Below the pieces are notes generated by a model that made no database searches, had not been told where the DNA came from, and saw only the letters and a program-made list of their open reading frames with translations. Source: Nostocoides sp. Soil756 (lineage in GTDB: Bacteria > Actinomycetota > Actinomycetes > Actinomycetales > Dermatophilaceae). From it: a stretch of DNA of 64,000 nucleotides. Below, in pieces: positions 47,084-56,958 of this stretch (its first letter is position 1; each line of letters opens with the position of its first letter). The position numbers and the translations under genes are program-made. The stretch is taken from contig NZ_LMSE01000003.1 in assembly GCF_001428065.1 (NCBI RefSeq), forward strand, positions 215,632 through 279,631, given 5' to 3'.

Positions 47084-47930
47084 GCCGGCGCGGGCGCGGC
47101 TGGCAGCGCGGGCACGAGAACGAGCTGCGGTTCATGAACTGCTCCCGGCGGATGGGGGTCCCGCACCGGGGGCAGGGCCGGCCCGCCTGACCGTAGGCGG
47201 CCAGCGAGCGGTCGAAGTAGCCCGAGGCGCCGTTGACGTTGACGTAGAGCGCGTCGAAGCTCGTCCCGCCCTGGTCGAGGGCGGCCCGCATCACCGCGGC
47301 CGCATGGTCGAGCACCGCGGCGATGACCGGCTTGGTCAGTGACGAGGCGGGGCGCTCGCCGTGCACCCGGGCCCGCCACAGCGCCTCGTCGGCGTAGATG
47401 TTGCCGATGCCCGAGACCACGCTCTGGTCGAGCAGCACCCGCTTGACGGCGCTGTCCTTGGCCTTGACGCGGCGCACGACGGCCCGCTGGTCGTAGGCGG
47501 ACTCGAGCGGGTCGGGGGCGATGTGCGCGATGGTGCGCGGCACCCCGGTGGGGTCGAGGTCGCTCAGGGCCAGGCCGCCGAAGGTCCGCTGGTCGACGAA
47601 GCGCAGCTCGGACCCGCCGTCACCGAACCGGAAGCGTGCGTGCAGGTGCTTCTCGTCGGGGGCGTCCGGGCTCTCGACCAGCAGCTGGCCGCTCATCCCC
47701 AGGTGCAGCAACAGGCCGAGGCCGTTCTCGAGGTCCCACCAGAGGTACTTGCCGCGCCGGCGGACCGCGGCCACCCGACGCCCGGCCAGCCGGGCCGCGA
47801 GATCCTCGGGCCCCGCGACGTGACGTCGGGCGACCCGGTGGCCGCGCAGCTCGACGCCGGCGAGCATCCGACCCTCGACGTGCTCGGCCAGACCGCGCCG
47901 CACGACCTCGACCTCGGGGAGCTCAGGCAC
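47055..47930 (-). CDS. mutM: formamidopyrimidine-DNA glycosylase
   Basis: Excises 8-oxoguanine; 291 aa. Catalytic Pro2 and Glu3 (PELPEVE), Lys61 (RRGKYLWW), helix-two-turn-helix [18 protein letters not shown], and C-terminal zinc finger CPRCG...CPRC. The GTG at 47930 is required so that Pro is residue 2. About fifteen residues after the zinc finger ([13 protein letters not shown] end) make the convergent overlap with the acyltransferase gene. Starts 7 nt after the rnc stop. Confidence 0.96.
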   Translation of the reverse strand: MPELPEVEVVRRGLAEHVEGRMLAGVELRGHRVARRHVAGPEDLAARLAGRRVAAVRRRGKYLWWDLENGLGLLLHLGMSGQLLVESPDAPDEKHLHARFRFGDGGSELRFVDQRTFGGLALSDLDPTGVPRTIAHIAPDPLESAYDQRAVVRRVKAKDSAVKRVLLDQSVVSGIGNIYADEALWRARVHGERPASSLTKPVIAAVLDHAAAVMRAALDQGGTSFDALYVNVNGASGYFDRSLAAYGQAGRPCPRCGTPIRREQFMNRSSFSCPRCQPRPRRLRGSGRPGA

Positions 47931-47936
47931 CCCGGG

Positions 47937-48713
47937 TCACGCGGGGTCGAGGGGGCGCTCAGCGGTGGGGACCGGCGTCTCGTGGTTCTCGCGGATGGCC
48001 CCCCAGGCGTGCGCGGCGGCCTCCTGCTCGGCGATCTTCTTGGTGCGCCCGGACCCCTGGCCCAGCGCGGTGCCACCGACGACGACCTCGGCCTCGAAGA
48101 ACTTGGCGTGCTCGGGGCCGTCCTCGGTGACGAGGTACTCGGGTGAGCCCAGCCCGTGCTTGGAGCAGATCTCCTGCAGGCTCGTCTTCCAGTCCAGCCC
48201 CGCGCCCAGGGTGGCCGAGCGGGCCAGGAGCGGGTCGATGAGGTGGTGCACGAGCATCCCGGCGGCCTCGATCCCCGCGCTGGAGTAGACGGCGCCGATG
48301 ACGGCCTCGACGGTATCGGCCAGGATCGAGTCCTTGTCGCGGCCGCCGGTGCTCTCCTCGCCGCGGCCGAGGAAGACGTGGTCGCCGAGGCCGAGGGTGC
48401 GCCCGACGGCGGCCAGGGCGCGCATGTTGACCACCGCCGCACGCAGCTTCGCGAGCTGGCCCTCGCTGTCGTCGGGGTTCGCCTCGTACAGCGTGGTCGT
48501 GACGACCAGCCCGAGCACGGAGTCACCGAGGAACTCGAGCCGCTCGTTGTGGGGCAGACCGCCCATCTCGTAGGCGTAGGAGCGGTGCGTCAGGGCGCGA
48601 CGGAGCAGCGCCTCGTCGACCACGACACCGGTGACCCCCCTCAGGTGGTCGGCCAGCTCGGGGACGGGGCGCAGAGGAACCAGGTCGTCGGCGCCGGCCG
48701 AACCCTTCCCCAT
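47937..48713 (-). CDS. rnc: ribonuclease III
   Basis: Double-strand RNA endonuclease for rRNA maturation; 258 aa. Catalytic motif [16 protein letters not shown] near residue 60, second acidic site [17 protein letters not shown], and C-terminal dsRNA-binding domain ([14 protein letters not shown] to the [12 protein letters not shown] helix). The ATG at 48713 lies 16 nt downstream of rpmF; a longer frame upstream is a shadow. The rpmF-rnc-mutM order is standard. Confidence 0.96.
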   Translation of the reverse strand: MGKGSAGADDLVPLRPVPELADHLRGVTGVVVDEALLRRALTHRSYAYEMGGLPHNERLEFLGDSVLGLVVTTTLYEANPDDSEGQLAKLRAAVVNMRALAAVGRTLGLGDHVFLGRGEESTGGRDKDSILADTVEAVIGAVYSSAGIEAAGMLVHHLIDPLLARSATLGAGLDWKTSLQEICSKHGLGSPEYLVTEDGPEHAKFFEAEVVVGGTALGQGSGRTKKIAEQEAAAHAWGAIRENHETPVPTAERPLDPA

Positions 48714-48729
48714 CGCCCGAGACCCGGGC

Positions 48730-48924
48730 TCAGCCCTGGTGCTCGGTGCGCTCGGCGACGCCGTAGTGGCGCCCCTTGTAGGTGCCGCACGACGGGCACG
48801 CGATGTGCGGCTGCATCGGCGCCTTGCACTGGGGGCAGGTCGTGGTGGCGACCACCGTCGCCTTCCAGTTGGCGCGGCGCGAGCGGGTGTTGGAGCGCGA
48901 CATCTTCCGCTTCGGAACGGCCAC
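48730..48924 (-). CDS. rpmF: 50S ribosomal protein L32
   Basis: The protein is 64 aa. Begins [20 protein letters not shown]; zinc ribbon CPQC...CPSC present, so this is the zinc-binding form. GTG start one base after the yceD stop. Confidence 0.97.
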   Translation of the reverse strand: MAVPKRKMSRSNTRSRRANWKATVVATTTCPQCKAPMQPHIACPSCGTYKGRHYGVAERTEHQG

Positions 48925-48925
48925 G

Positions 48926-49501
48926 TCAGGTCCTCTTCTCTGTCGTCGTGGGCGACTCGGCCAAGGCCGAGAGAGCCGCCCATCGGGGGTCGATCTCGTC
49001 GTGCTGGTGCTCCGGGTCCTCCGCGAGCGGCTGGCCGCACACGGAGCACAACCCGGGGCAGTCCGGCCGGCACACCGGCTGGAACGGCAGTGCGGGCACC
49101 ACCGTGTCCCGGACCACCGGGTCGAGGTCGATCAGGCCGTCCTCGATCCGGTACTCCTCGTCCGCGTCCTCGTCCCCCACCTCGAGGTGGTGGCCGTGAC
49201 GGTCGGCGTGAACGAACAGCTCCTGGAAGCGCCCGTCGACCGGTTGGGCGACGGGGTCCAGGCACCGCACGCAGGCGCCGGTCGCCGTGCCGCGCACCGA
49301 ACCGGTGACCAGGACTCCCTCGAGCACGGACTCCATCCGCAGCGAGAGCAGGAGCGGGCTCCCCTCCTCGACGCGGATGACGTCGGTGCCGAGCTCGCTC
49401 GGCGCTCCCGCCTCACGCTCCAGCTCGTGCATCGACCCGGGTCTCCGGCCCACGAGCTTGGTGTCGAGCACCAACGGGGACCGGGGGTCGAGTCGAGTCA
49501 T
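48926..49501 (-). CDS. YceD/DUF177 family protein
   Basis: The protein is 191 aa. The DUF177 signature is visible: [16 protein letters not shown], then [20 protein letters not shown] and [21 protein letters not shown], a zinc-binding Cys cluster. Linked to rRNA and rpmF expression in other organisms, and invariably upstream of rpmF. The ATG at 49501 is chosen over an earlier in-frame GTG because it matches the family start; a TACCGT promoter hexamer lies 60 nt upstream. Confidence 0.92.
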   Translation of the reverse strand: MTRLDPRSPLVLDTKLVGRRPGSMHELEREAGAPSELGTDVIRVEEGSPLLLSLRMESVLEGVLVTGSVRGTATGACVRCLDPVAQPVDGRFQELFVHADRHGHHLEVGDEDADEEYRIEDGLIDLDPVVRDTVVPALPFQPVCRPDCPGLCSVCGQPLAEDPEHQHDEIDPRWAALSALAESPTTTEKRT

Positions 49502-49560
49502 GGCTTTCGATGAGGTCGGGACGGTTCGGGTCACGCCACACGGACGCAGACCGAAGGACA

Positions 49561-49566
49561 ACGGTA
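49561..49566 (-). promoter_or_regulatory. -10 element of the yceD-rpmF-rnc-mutM operon
   Basis: Minus-strand TACCGT about 60 nt before the yceD start; predicted leader about 50 nt. Confidence 0.4.
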
Positions 49567-49625
49567 CCGGAGGGCGCGGTCGCACCCAAATGCACCCGGC
49601 CCGGCGGGCACCGGACGCGGGGCGC

Positions 49626-50126
49626 TCACCCGCGCAACCGCTCCTCGAGGGCGCCTCGCACCGGCTCCGGGACCAGGCCGGTGACGTCGCCGCCGTAGCG
49701 CACGACCTCCTTGACCAGCGAGCTGGAGACGTGGCCCAGGGAGGGTTCCCCGGGCAGGAAGACGGTCTCGACGCCGGTGAGGTGGCGGTTCATCAGGGCC
49801 ATCGGCAGCTCGTACGCGACGTCGCCCCCCGCGCGCACGCCCTTGACGACGACCTGCGCGCCCACGTCGCGGCACACGTCGACCAGGAGCCGGTCGGCGA
49901 AGGCCTCGACGCGCACGCCCGTGGCGACCCCGGCGGCCGCGACCGCGGCCTCGACCATCGCGACCCGCTCGGGCACGGTGAAGGTGCCTTGCTTGGCCGG
50001 GTTATGCAGCACCGCGACGACCACCTCGTCGTAGAGGGCCGCGGCCCGCACGACGACGTCGAGGTGCCCGAGGGTCACCGGGTCGTAGGAGCCGGGGCAC
50101 ACGGCCCGGCGCAGGCGCTCGCTCAC
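49626..50126 (-). CDS. coaD: pantetheine-phosphate adenylyltransferase
   Basis: Penultimate step of coenzyme A synthesis; 166 aa. Nucleotidyltransferase motif CPGSYDPVTLGHLDVV (TxGH), RYGGDVTGLVPEPV at the end, and SSSLVKEVV. A GTG at 50135 is also in frame, but the -10 hexamer TAGGGT overlaps it, so the GTG at 50126 (SERLRRAVCPGSYDP) is the likely start. Confidence 0.96.
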   Translation of the reverse strand: MSERLRRAVCPGSYDPVTLGHLDVVVRAAALYDEVVVAVLHNPAKQGTFTVPERVAMVEAAVAAAGVATGVRVEAFADRLLVDVCRDVGAQVVVKGVRAGGDVAYELPMALMNRHLTGVETVFLPGEPSLGHVSSSLVKEVVRYGGDVTGLVPEPVRGALEERLRG

Positions 50127-50133
50127 CCGCGTC

Positions 50134-50139
50134 ACCCTA
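50134..50139 (-). promoter_or_regulatory. -10 element, leaderless start of coaD
   Basis: Minus-strand TAGGGT, 7 nt before the GTG at 50126. Confidence 0.5.
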
Positions 50140-50160
50140 CAAGCGGGGGCGCCCGCCGGC

Positions 50161-50790
50161 TCAGCCGTCGTGCTTGGCGGCGTCCTCGATCTCGGAGGCC
50201 TTCTCCTTGGCCTCGGCCTTGACCGCGTCGGCCTCCTCGCGCGCCTCCTCGGGGGCGAGGGTGCCCTCGGCGACGGCTTCGTCGAGCAGCCCGGCCACCT
50301 GCTCCTCGGAGCCGCAGCCCTGCTCGAGCAGCTCGTTGCGCCGGGTCAGCCAGGCGACGCCGAGCTCCTCGCGCTGCTCGAGCGCGACCTCCTCGCGCGC
50401 GGGGTTGATGATCGTCTGCTCCTCCTCGTTGGAGTGGTGGTTCACCACCGTCGCGAGGTCCTCGAGCGCGTCGTCGTACTTCTGGGTGTCGGTGCCCTTG
50501 GCCCGCAGGAACGCCAGCAGCGCCTCGATGATCTCGGCGTGCTCCTCCTCGCCGTGCTCGGCCTCGTGCTCGGTGATGTCCTCGGCCCGACGGCGCAGCG
50601 TCGGGTAGACCTTCTCCTCCTCGGCCGTGGCGTGCGCGACGAGGATCTCGGTGAGGGCCGCCCGGGCCGCGGCACGGTCGGTGTCGGTGCGGCGGCACTC
50701 GCGCAGCAGGTCCTCGAAGCGGCGGTGGTCGTCCAGGATGAGCTCGAGGACGTCGCCGCTGACGGGTCGGGGGATCTCGTAGTCGCTCAT
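50161..50790 (-). CDS. hemerythrin HHE-domain protein
   Basis: The protein is 209 aa. The N-terminal 140 residues form a four-helix hemerythrin-like domain with iron-ligand pattern: LDDHRRFEDLL, HATAEEEKVYP, ITEHEAEHGEEEHAEII, VVNHHSNEEEQTI. The last 50 residues are a charged Ala/Glu/Lys helix (EEAREEADAVKAEAKEKAS). Likely binds a di-iron centre for O2, NO or iron-stress sensing. ATG at 50790 set by a leaderless -10. Intergenic space of 200 nt separates it from rsmD; it contains GCGCGCTGCGCGC near 50899, a possible rsmD terminator. Confidence 0.9.
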   Translation of the reverse strand: MSDYEIPRPVSGDVLELILDDHRRFEDLLRECRRTDTDRAAARAALTEILVAHATAEEEKVYPTLRRRAEDITEHEAEHGEEEHAEIIEALLAFLRAKGTDTQKYDDALEDLATVVNHHSNEEEQTIINPAREEVALEQREELGVAWLTRRNELLEQGCGSEEQVAGLLDEAVAEGTLAPEEAREEADAVKAEAKEKASEIEDAAKHDG

Positions 50791-50796
50791 TCCGCC

Positions 50797-50802
50797 ATCC
50801 TG
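50797..50802 (-). promoter_or_regulatory. -10 element, leaderless start of the hemerythrin gene
   Basis: Minus-strand CAGGAT, 6 nt before the ATG at 50790. Confidence 0.45.
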
Positions 50803-50992
50803 CCAGACGCCCCTGCTGACCTGCCCGGACGACCTCTCGGGAGGGACAGGTCCCCGTGGGGGCTCCGGGGAGGGGATGCGGACGCCCCATCCGCGGATCG
50901 CGCGCTGCGCGCACTCTCCGCTCCCGCCAGGTCCATCCAGCGCCCGCACCTTCTCCGCTGCGCCCCATCCCCGCGCTTGGCCTCCGAGGACG

Positions 50993-51556
50993 TCAGGGGC
51001 GTTCGGCGAGCCAGACCGTGGTCTCGCCGTAGCGGCGGGGCTTGCCGACGCGCTCGAGACCGGGCGGCCAGGTCGGCTCGGGCGAGCGCGTCGAGCGTTC
51101 GACGACCACGAGTGCCCCGTGAGCCGCCCAGCCGGCCGCGAGGCGGTCGAGGACCGCGGCCAGGGCCTCCTCCCCCACGTGGTAGGGCGGGTCGACGAGG
51201 ACGAGGTCGGCCGCGTCGTCCGGGCCCGGGTCGGCAGCCAGGGCCGAGGAGACGGTGACGGGCAGGACCCGCCCGGTGGTGAGCCCCAGCGCGCGCAGGT
51301 TGGCGGTGATGGTGGCAGCCGCCCGCCGGTCGGACTCGACCCACCGGGCCGAAGCCGCACCGCGGCTCAGGGCTTCCAGCCCCAGCGCGCCGGAGCCCCC
51401 GTAGAGGTCGAGGACCCGCGCGCCGCGCACCGCGTCGCGGGCGTCGAGGGCCGAGAAGAGGGCCTCACGGACCCGGTCGCTGGTGGGGCGGGTCCCTGTG
51501 CCGGGCGGGGTGCGCAGGGTGCGGCCGCCGTGGGTGCCCGCGACGACCCGGGTCAT
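50993..51556 (-). CDS. rsmD: 16S rRNA (guanine966-N2)-methyltransferase
   Basis: The protein is 187 aa. RsmD hallmarks: VVAGTHGGRTLRTPPGTGTRP-like start, TSDRVREALFSAL, LDLYGGSGALGLEALSRGA (SAM site), and catalytic VLVDPPYHVG. It overlaps the recG stop by 4 nt (ATGA), so it is translated after recG. The recG-rsmD-coaD order is conserved, with the hemerythrin gene inserted here between rsmD and coaD. Confidence 0.96.
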   Translation of the reverse strand: MTRVVAGTHGGRTLRTPPGTGTRPTSDRVREALFSALDARDAVRGARVLDLYGGSGALGLEALSRGAASARWVESDRRAAATITANLRALGLTTGRVLPVTVSSALAADPGPDDAADLVLVDPPYHVGEEALAAVLDRLAAGWAAHGALVVVERSTRSPEPTWPPGLERVGKPRRYGETTVWLAERP

Positions 51557-53730
51557 CCGCGCTCCAGGTAGGCGGCCTGCTCGGCGTCGACGCGCGCCTG
51601 CACCGCGGCGGCCAGCAGGGGGTGGCCCGCGAGGTCGGGGTCGGCCTCGACCACGGCGAAGGCGTCCTGGCGGGCGTCCTCGATGACGTCCTCGTGCTCG
51701 AGGATGTGCAGGAACTCCAGCTGGGTGCGCCGCCCGTGCTGGGCAGCGCCGAGGATGTCTCCCTCCCGGCGCTGGGAGAGGTCGAGGCGGGCCAGCTCGA
51801 AGCCGTCGGTGGTGGCGGCTACGGCCGCCAGGCGCACCCGGGCCGGCTCGGCCTCGGTGCCCGTGACCAGCAGGCAGAGGCCGGGGAAACCGCCGCGCCC
51901 GATCCGCCCTCGCAGCTGGTGCAGCTGCGAGACACCGAAGCGGTCGGCGTCCATCACGACCATGACGCTGGCGTTGGGCACGTCGACCCCGACCTCGATG
52001 ACGGTGGTCGACACCAGCACGTCGGTCTCGCCCCGCTGGAACCGCGCCATCACGGCGTCCTTGTCGTCGGCGGCCATCCGGCCGTGCAGCACCTCGACGG
52101 TGAGCCCGGCCAGTGCGGGCTCCTCGGCCAGGGCGGCGTGCACCGCGGTGACGCTCTTCAGCGGGCGCGGGGGCGGCGGCGCCTCCTCGCCCTCCGGGTC
52201 GAGGTCGGCCTCCGGGGCGGTGAGCACGGCGCCCTCGTCGGGCGCGTCATCGTCGCCGATGCGGGGGCACACGACGTACGCCTGCCGCCCGGCGGCGACC
52301 TCCTCGGCGACCCGGGCCCAGGTGCGCGCCATCCAGCCGGGCCGCTCCTCGGGGACCACGTGCGTGGTGATGGGGGCGCGCCCGGCCGGCAGCTCGCGCA
52401 GGGTCGAGGTCTCGAGGTCGCCGAAGACCGTCATGGCCACCGTGCGCGGGATGGGGGTGGCCGTCATCACCAGCACGTGAGGTGGGGTGGCGCCCTTGCC
52501 GCGCAGGGCGTCGCGCTGCTCGACCCCGAAGCGGTGCTGCTCGTCGACCACGACGAGCGCCAGGTCGAGGAACTCGACGTGCTCCTGGAGCAGGGCGTGG
52601 GTGCCGACGACGATGCCGGCCTCACCGCTGACGACGTCGAGCAGGGCCTTGCGCCGCTCGGCCGTGGACATCGAGCCCGTGAGCAGCACCACGCGGGTGC
52701 CGTGCTCGGCGCCCCCCAGCATCCCGCCCAGGGCGAGGTCGCCGAGCATCCCGGTCATGGTGCGGTGGTGCTGGGCGGCGAGGACCTCGGTGGGCGCGAG
52801 CAGGGCCGCCTGGCCGCCGCTGTCGACCGCCTGGAGCATGGCCCGCAGCGCCACCACGGTCTTGCCCGAGCCGACCTCGCCCTGGAGCAGCCGGTGCATG
52901 GGCACCGCGCGCCCGAGCTCGTCGGCCACGGTGGCACCGATCTCGCGCTGGCCGTCGGTGAGGGTGAACGGCAGGCGCTGGTCGAAGGCGGCCAGCAGCC
53001 CGTCGGGGCGGCCGGGGCGCGCCCGGGTGGCCTGGGCCGCCGACACCCGCCGGCGCTGGGCGAGCGTGGCCTGGAGGACGAACGCCTCCTCGTAGCGCAG
53101 CCGCCGGCGGGCCTCCTCGACCTCGTCGAGCGAGTCGGGGGTGTGGATGCCGCGCAGCGCGTCGATGCGCGAGACGAGCCGGCGCCGCTCCCGCACCTCG
53201 GGGGGCAGTGCGTCGGGGACGTCGTCGAGGACGTCGAGGACGCGCCGCACGCTCTCGGTGACGGTCCAGGTGTGCAGCTTGCCGACCCGGCGGTAGATGG
53301 GGATGAGGCTCTTGCGCTCCCCCGCGTCGAAGTCGTCGAGCATCGTGTAGCCGGGGTGGGTCAGCTGGAGGCGGTGGTTGTAGGTGCCCACGGTGCCGGC
53401 GAAGATCCCGCGCGCCCCCGGCACCAGCGCCTTCTCGTGGCCCCACGCCTTGAAGAAGGTGATGTCGATGTCGTGCCGGCCGTCGGTGATGACGACGTTG
53501 AGCATGGTGCCCTTGCGCTTCTGCATCCGCCGGGTCGAGGCGCTCCTGACCTCCGCCACGCCGACGAGGAACTCCCCCGGGGTCACCGCCCCCAGGTCGC
53601 TCTCGCGGCTGCGGTAGCGGCGCGGCCAGAACGCGAGCAGGTCGCCGACGGTGTGGATGTCGCGGTGCTTCGCGAACTCCTTCTCGGCGGCCGCGATGAT
53701 CGGGCGCAGCGGGCTGGACTCGGTGGCCAT
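51553..53730 (-). CDS. recG: ATP-dependent DNA helicase RecG
   Basis: Remodels stalled forks and Holliday junctions; 725 aa. N-terminal wedge (OB) domain around residues 50-150; Walker A LLQGEVGSGKTVVALRAM; Walker B VVVDEQHRFGVEQ; motif III VMTATPIPRT; motif VI QLRGRIGRGG. Mid-protein insertion of acidic residues (DDDAPDEGAVLTAPEADLDP) in the helicase domain. The ATG at 53730 shares bases with the DAK stop (TGATG); a GTG 3 nt upstream is possible. Confidence 0.96.
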   Translation of the reverse strand: MATESSPLRPIIAAAEKEFAKHRDIHTVGDLLAFWPRRYRSRESDLGAVTPGEFLVGVAEVRSASTRRMQKRKGTMLNVVITDGRHDIDITFFKAWGHEKALVPGARGIFAGTVGTYNHRLQLTHPGYTMLDDFDAGERKSLIPIYRRVGKLHTWTVTESVRRVLDVLDDVPDALPPEVRERRRLVSRIDALRGIHTPDSLDEVEEARRRLRYEEAFVLQATLAQRRRVSAAQATRARPGRPDGLLAAFDQRLPFTLTDGQREIGATVADELGRAVPMHRLLQGEVGSGKTVVALRAMLQAVDSGGQAALLAPTEVLAAQHHRTMTGMLGDLALGGMLGGAEHGTRVVLLTGSMSTAERRKALLDVVSGEAGIVVGTHALLQEHVEFLDLALVVVDEQHRFGVEQRDALRGKGATPPHVLVMTATPIPRTVAMTVFGDLETSTLRELPAGRAPITTHVVPEERPGWMARTWARVAEEVAAGRQAYVVCPRIGDDDAPDEGAVLTAPEADLDPEGEEAPPPPRPLKSVTAVHAALAEEPALAGLTVEVLHGRMAADDKDAVMARFQRGETDVLVSTTVIEVGVDVPNASVMVVMDADRFGVSQLHQLRGRIGRGGFPGLCLLVTGTEAEPARVRLAAVAATTDGFELARLDLSQRREGDILGAAQHGRRTQLEFLHILEHEDVIEDARQDAFAVVEADPDLAGHPLLAAAVQARVDAEQAAYLERG

Positions 53731-55403
53731 CACTCGACCCCGATCAGCAGCGGGTGCACCGGCTGGCCGCCGTCGATGACCACGACCTCGACCTCCGGGC
53801 GCTCACGGCCGAGCCGGGCGGCCACCCGGTCGGCCAGCGCGGTGTCGGCGCCCTCACCCACCACCAGGGTGACGAGCTCGCCGCCGGCCGAGAGCATCCG
53901 GTCGAGGACGTCGTGCGCGGCGACCACGAGGTCGCCGGCCAGGAGGGCGACGTCGCCGTCGACGATCCCGAGCACGTCGCCCGGGTGGCACACCCCCGCC
54001 CAGGTGAGCGCCTCCTCGGTGGCGACGGTGACGGCGCCGTGGCGGGTGGAGACCGCGGCGCCGGTCATCGCCACGACGTTGGCGTGCACGGTGCGCTCGG
54101 GGTCGAGGACGGCGAGCGCGGCCAGCGCCTGGACCGTGGTCCGGGCCGGTACGACGTGGACCTCGAGGCCCTCCCCGGTGGCCGCCCGGGCCGCGATCTC
54201 GGCGACCATCAGTCCGTCGGCGTCGGCCGGGAGCAGGACGACCGACGGTGCGCCGGTGCGCCGGGCGGCGTCGACCAGCTGGCTGGCCGAGGGCCGGCGA
54301 CCCGGGCCGAACGGCACCGCGACCGCGCCGGCGGCCTCGAGCAGGGCGGCGATGCCGGGGCCGGCCGCCCCCGCCACGACGCCCAGCGGTAGGACCTGGT
54401 CGCGCGCTCCCCCCTGCGAGACGAGATGGGTGATGCGCACCCGCTCGGGGCGGCCCGCCAGGATGCCGGCCTCGACGGCGGCGCCGGCGTCGTCGACGTG
54501 CACGTGGACGTTCCAGAGGTCCGGCCCGCCGACGACCAGCAGCGAGTCGCCCAGCCGGTCGAGGGTGGCCGTGAGGGTCGCGACGGTGTCGGCGCTCGCG
54601 CCGGTGAGCAGGTACATCACCTCGAAGGCCGGGCCGTCCTGTCCGGGGCCGGCGGCGCCCTCGGTTTCCGCCGCGGGAGCGGGCGCCTCGGCGTCGGAGC
54701 GCCACTCGTCGCGGGGACGGGGCGGGCCCGCGCTCAGCAGCCCCTCGTCGGTGGCGGTCCAGGCGCCGGTGACCACGCGGTGCAGCGACTCCAACAGCAG
54801 CACACAGCCGGCGCCCCCGGCGTCGACGACCCCGGCCCGGGCCAGCGCGGGCAGCTGGTGGGGGGTGACGATCAGCGCCTGCTGCGCCGCGGCCACGGCG
54901 GCGCCCGAGACCTCGGCCAGCGTCCCGTCGTCGTCGGCAGTCGCCCGGGCGGCGAGCGCGGCCGCGTCGGCGACGGTGAGGATGGTGCCCTCCTGCGGGT
55001 GCGCGACGCTGGCACGGGCCTTGCCGGCGCCGCGCTCGAGGCACTCGGCCAGCAACCCGGCGTCGAGGGCGGCGAGCCGGCGCTCGGTGACGACGTCGCA
55101 CAGGCCCCCGATCAGCTGGCTGAGGAGGACCCCGGAGTTGCCCCGGGCGGCCATCAGCACCGCCCGCCGCATCGCGGTGCACTCGCGCACCAGGTCGGCC
55201 GGGCCGAGTCCACCCTCGGCTCGCAGCGCCGCGGCGGCATCCTCGATGGCGCCGTCGAGGGTGAGGTAGAGGTTGGTGCCGGTGTCGCCGTCGGGCACCG
55301 GGAAGACGTTGAGCTCGTCGATCTCGGCGCGGCGCGCCGCGAGAGCCGCCCGGGTGAGGAGGACCCAGTGCCGGGCGTCGTCGGCGGTGAACACGTCGGG
55401 CAC
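53730..55403 (-). CDS. DAK2-domain protein (YloV/FakA-like)
   Basis: The protein is 557 aa. N-terminal DegV-kinase/DAK2 domain with [20 protein letters not shown] (nucleotide/Mg binding), [16 protein letters not shown] and [15 protein letters not shown]-terminal FakA-like region from about residue 270. Relatives phosphorylate fatty acids with a FakB partner; none is encoded nearby. Standard neighbour of recG and rpmB. The GTG at 55403 is set by a -10, shortening a longer frame. Confidence 0.93.
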   Translation of the reverse strand: MPDVFTADDARHWVLLTRAALAARRAEIDELNVFPVPDGDTGTNLYLTLDGAIEDAAAALRAEGGLGPADLVRECTAMRRAVLMAARGNSGVLLSQLIGGLCDVVTERRLAALDAGLLAECLERGAGKARASVAHPQEGTILTVADAAALAARATADDDGTLAEVSGAAVAAAQQALIVTPHQLPALARAGVVDAGGAGCVLLLESLHRVVTGAWTATDEGLLSAGPPRPRDEWRSDAEAPAPAAETEGAAGPGQDGPAFEVMYLLTGASADTVATLTATLDRLGDSLLVVGGPDLWNVHVHVDDAGAAVEAGILAGRPERVRITHLVSQGGARDQVLPLGVVAGAAGPGIAALLEAAGAVAVPFGPGRRPSASQLVDAARRTGAPSVVLLPADADGLMVAEIAARAATGEGLEVHVVPARTTVQALAALAVLDPERTVHANVVAMTGAAVSTRHGAVTVATEEALTWAGVCHPGDVLGIVDGDVALLAGDLVVAAHDVLDRMLSAGGELVTLVVGEGADTALADRVAARLGRERPEVEVVVIDGGQPVHPLLIGVE

Positions 55404-55410
55404 GGCCCTT

Positions 55411-55416
55411 ACAGTA
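55411..55416 (-). promoter_or_regulatory. -10 element, leaderless start of DAK-recG-rsmD
   Basis: Minus-strand TACTGT, 7 nt before the GTG at 55403. Confidence 0.5.
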
Positions 55417-55448
55417 ACGGTCGGCCCCGTCACCCCTGCGGCGCCGTT

Positions 55449-55478
55449 TTGGTCGCCCGGGTGGGGCTCGGCTACGCT
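55449..55478 (+). promoter_or_regulatory. rpmB promoter
   Basis: -35 TTGGTC (55449-55454), 18-nt spacer, -10 TACGCT (55473-55478). The leader to the rpmB GTG is about 67 nt and carries AGGAG. Confidence 0.5.
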
Positions 55479-55551
55479 TGTCCGGTTGCGCGTGCACCGT
55501 CGTGCACCGCCCCCCATGACCACTCATCACGTTACTTCTCAGGAGATCCCC

Positions 55552-55746
55552 GTGGCTGCCAACTGCGACGTCTGCGGCAAGGGCCCCTCGTTCGGGCACA
55601 ACATCTCGCACTCGCACCGCCGCACCAAGCGCCGCTGGAACCCCAACATCCAGCGCGTCAAGGCCCTGGTGGGCGACGCGGGCGTCACCCCCAAGCGGCT
55701 CAACGTGTGCACCTCCTGCCTCAAGGCGGGCAAGGTCAAGCGCTGA
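55552..55746 (+). CDS. rpmB: 50S ribosomal protein L28
   Basis: The protein is 64 aa. Begins [20 protein letters not shown] and ends [12 protein letters not shown]; both Cys pairs are present, so this is the zinc-binding form. GTG start with AGGAG 6 nt upstream, which settles it over an upstream in-frame start. Confidence 0.97.
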   Translation: MAANCDVCGKGPSFGHNISHSHRRTKRRWNPNIQRVKALVGDAGVTPKRLNVCTSCLKAGKVKR

Positions 55747-55761
55747 CCCTCTGACGCATCC

Positions 55762-55795
55762 GCAACGGGCGGTCCCCTCGGGGGCCGCCCGTTGC
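55762..55795 (+). terminator. rpmB terminator
   Basis: GCAACGGGCGG (55762-55772) and CCGCCCGTTGC (55785-55795), 11 bp, with inner CCCC/GGGG pairing; 16 nt after the stop. Confidence 0.8.
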
Positions 55796-55835
55796 GCTGT
55801 CCCGGGGCGTCTCGCCGTCCGGTGCGCCCCCCCGG

Positions 55836-55915
55836 GAGGCCGGGACCCCGGTTCGTCAGCCTCCCCCCGGTTCCGAACCGGGGGAACCCTGACATTTCGG
55901 GGTGGCCCCGAAATG
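55836..55915. repeat. 80-nt two-hairpin element, copy 2
   Basis: Begins GAGGCCGGGACCCCGGTTCG, has an inner CCCCCGGTT/AACCGGGGG stem (55864-55884) framed by GTCAG/CTGAC, and ends CATTTCGGGG-TGG-CCCCGAAATG (55893-55915). Same length and ends as copy 1 (20354-20433), with a different inner stem. Lies between convergent rpmB and thiL. Confidence 0.6.
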
Positions 55916-55926
55916 CGGAGGCGGGG

Positions 55927-56958
55927 TCAGGAGGGGGCGAAGTGGTCCCAGCCCCGGACGTCCGGCACCTGGCCGTCGACGCGCACCAGGGGACCGGTGG
56001 CACCCACCGCCTCGACCGTCCCGATGACGTACCACGGCTCCCCCGGCAGGGCCGCCAGGTCGGTGCCCGCCGGGAAGCAGCCCACCAGCGAGTGCTCCTC
56101 ACCGCCGGCCAGCACCTGGCGCAGGGCCTCGTCGGGCCCGAGGCAGTCGGTGAGCGGGCCGTCGGCGAAGCGGGCCCGCAGCACCGAGCCGTCGAGCTCG
56201 ATGGCGACCCCGCTGGCCCGGGCCACCCGCCCCAGGTCGGTGACGAGCCCGTCCGAGACGTCGACCAGGGCCGTGGCCCCGGCGTCCGCCGCCACCGGGC
56301 CGGCCTCCCACGGCGGGCGCGGCGCGCGATGCGCGGCCATCAGCGAAGCCGCCGACGCGGTGCGGGCCGTGATGTGTGCGGCGGGGTCCGCCGGTCGCTC
56401 CCCCGCGAGGTAGAGCGCCAGCCCGCCCCCGGAGCGCCCCAACGTGCCGCAGACGGCCACCACGTCGCCGGGTCGCGCTCCCGACCGCAGCACCGGCGCC
56501 CGTCCCGCGAGGTCGCCGAGGGCGGTCACCGTGACGACCAGCACCCCCTCGGGCGCCGACGACAGGTCGCCCCCCACCACCCCGGCCCCGGCCGCCCCCG
56601 CCACCTGCGCGATGCCGCGGGCCAGGTCGACGGCCCACTCGACGGTGACGGCAGGGTCGGCGACGAGCGACACGAGCAGCGCCGTCGGGCGGGCGCCCAT
56701 CGCCGCGACGTCGGCCACGTTCTGCGCGGCCACCTTGACGCCGACGTCGTGCCCGCTGGACCAGTCGTCGCGCCAGTCGCGGCCCCGCACCATCCCGTCG
56801 GTCGTCGCCACCACCGAGCGCCCGGGCGCGGCCACCACGGCGGCGTCGTCGCCGGGGCCCACCGGCACCTCACGCGCGTCGCGGGCCGTCGCGGCGTACA
56901 CGGGGAAGATCCGCGCGAGCAGCGCGGACTCGTCGAGGTCGCGCAGGCGCTCGGTCAT
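55927..56958 (-). CDS. thiL: thiamine-monophosphate kinase
   Basis: Makes thiamine diphosphate from TMP; 343 aa. Motifs: VGPGDDAAVVAAPGR (Mg/ATP), VVATTDGMVRGRDWR, NVADVAAMGARPTALLVSL, GGDLSSAPEGVLVVTVTALG, LVDVSDGLVTDLGRVARASG. Start ATG with a purine-rich GGAGGGAGGGGG upstream. Monocistronic; divergent from the Lrp-like gene. Confidence 0.96.
   Translation of the reverse strand: MTERLRDLDESALLARIFPVYAATARDAREVPVGPGDDAAVVAAPGRSVVATTDGMVRGRDWRDDWSSGHDVGVKVAAQNVADVAAMGARPTALLVSLVADPAVTVEWAVDLARGIAQVAGAAGAGVVGGDLSSAPEGVLVVTVTALGDLAGRAPVLRSGARPGDVVAVCGTLGRSGGGLALYLAGERPADPAAHITARTASAASLMAAHRAPRPPWEAGPVAADAGATALVDVSDGLVTDLGRVARASGVAIELDGSVLRARFADGPLTDCLGPDEALRQVLAGGEEHSLVGCFPAGTDLAALPGEPWYVIGTVEAVGATGPLVRVDGQVPDVRGWDHFAPS

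Noticed and set aside
50843-50854. Second DosR-like box (GGGACAGGTCCC)
   Set aside because: The half-sites are separated by 2 nt, not 4, and it is in the rsmD/hemerythrin gap on the far side from the hemerythrin promoter.
51622-55269. 1215-residue open frame on the plus strand
   Set aside because: Antisense shadow of recG and the DAK gene, both of which have complete catalytic motifs.
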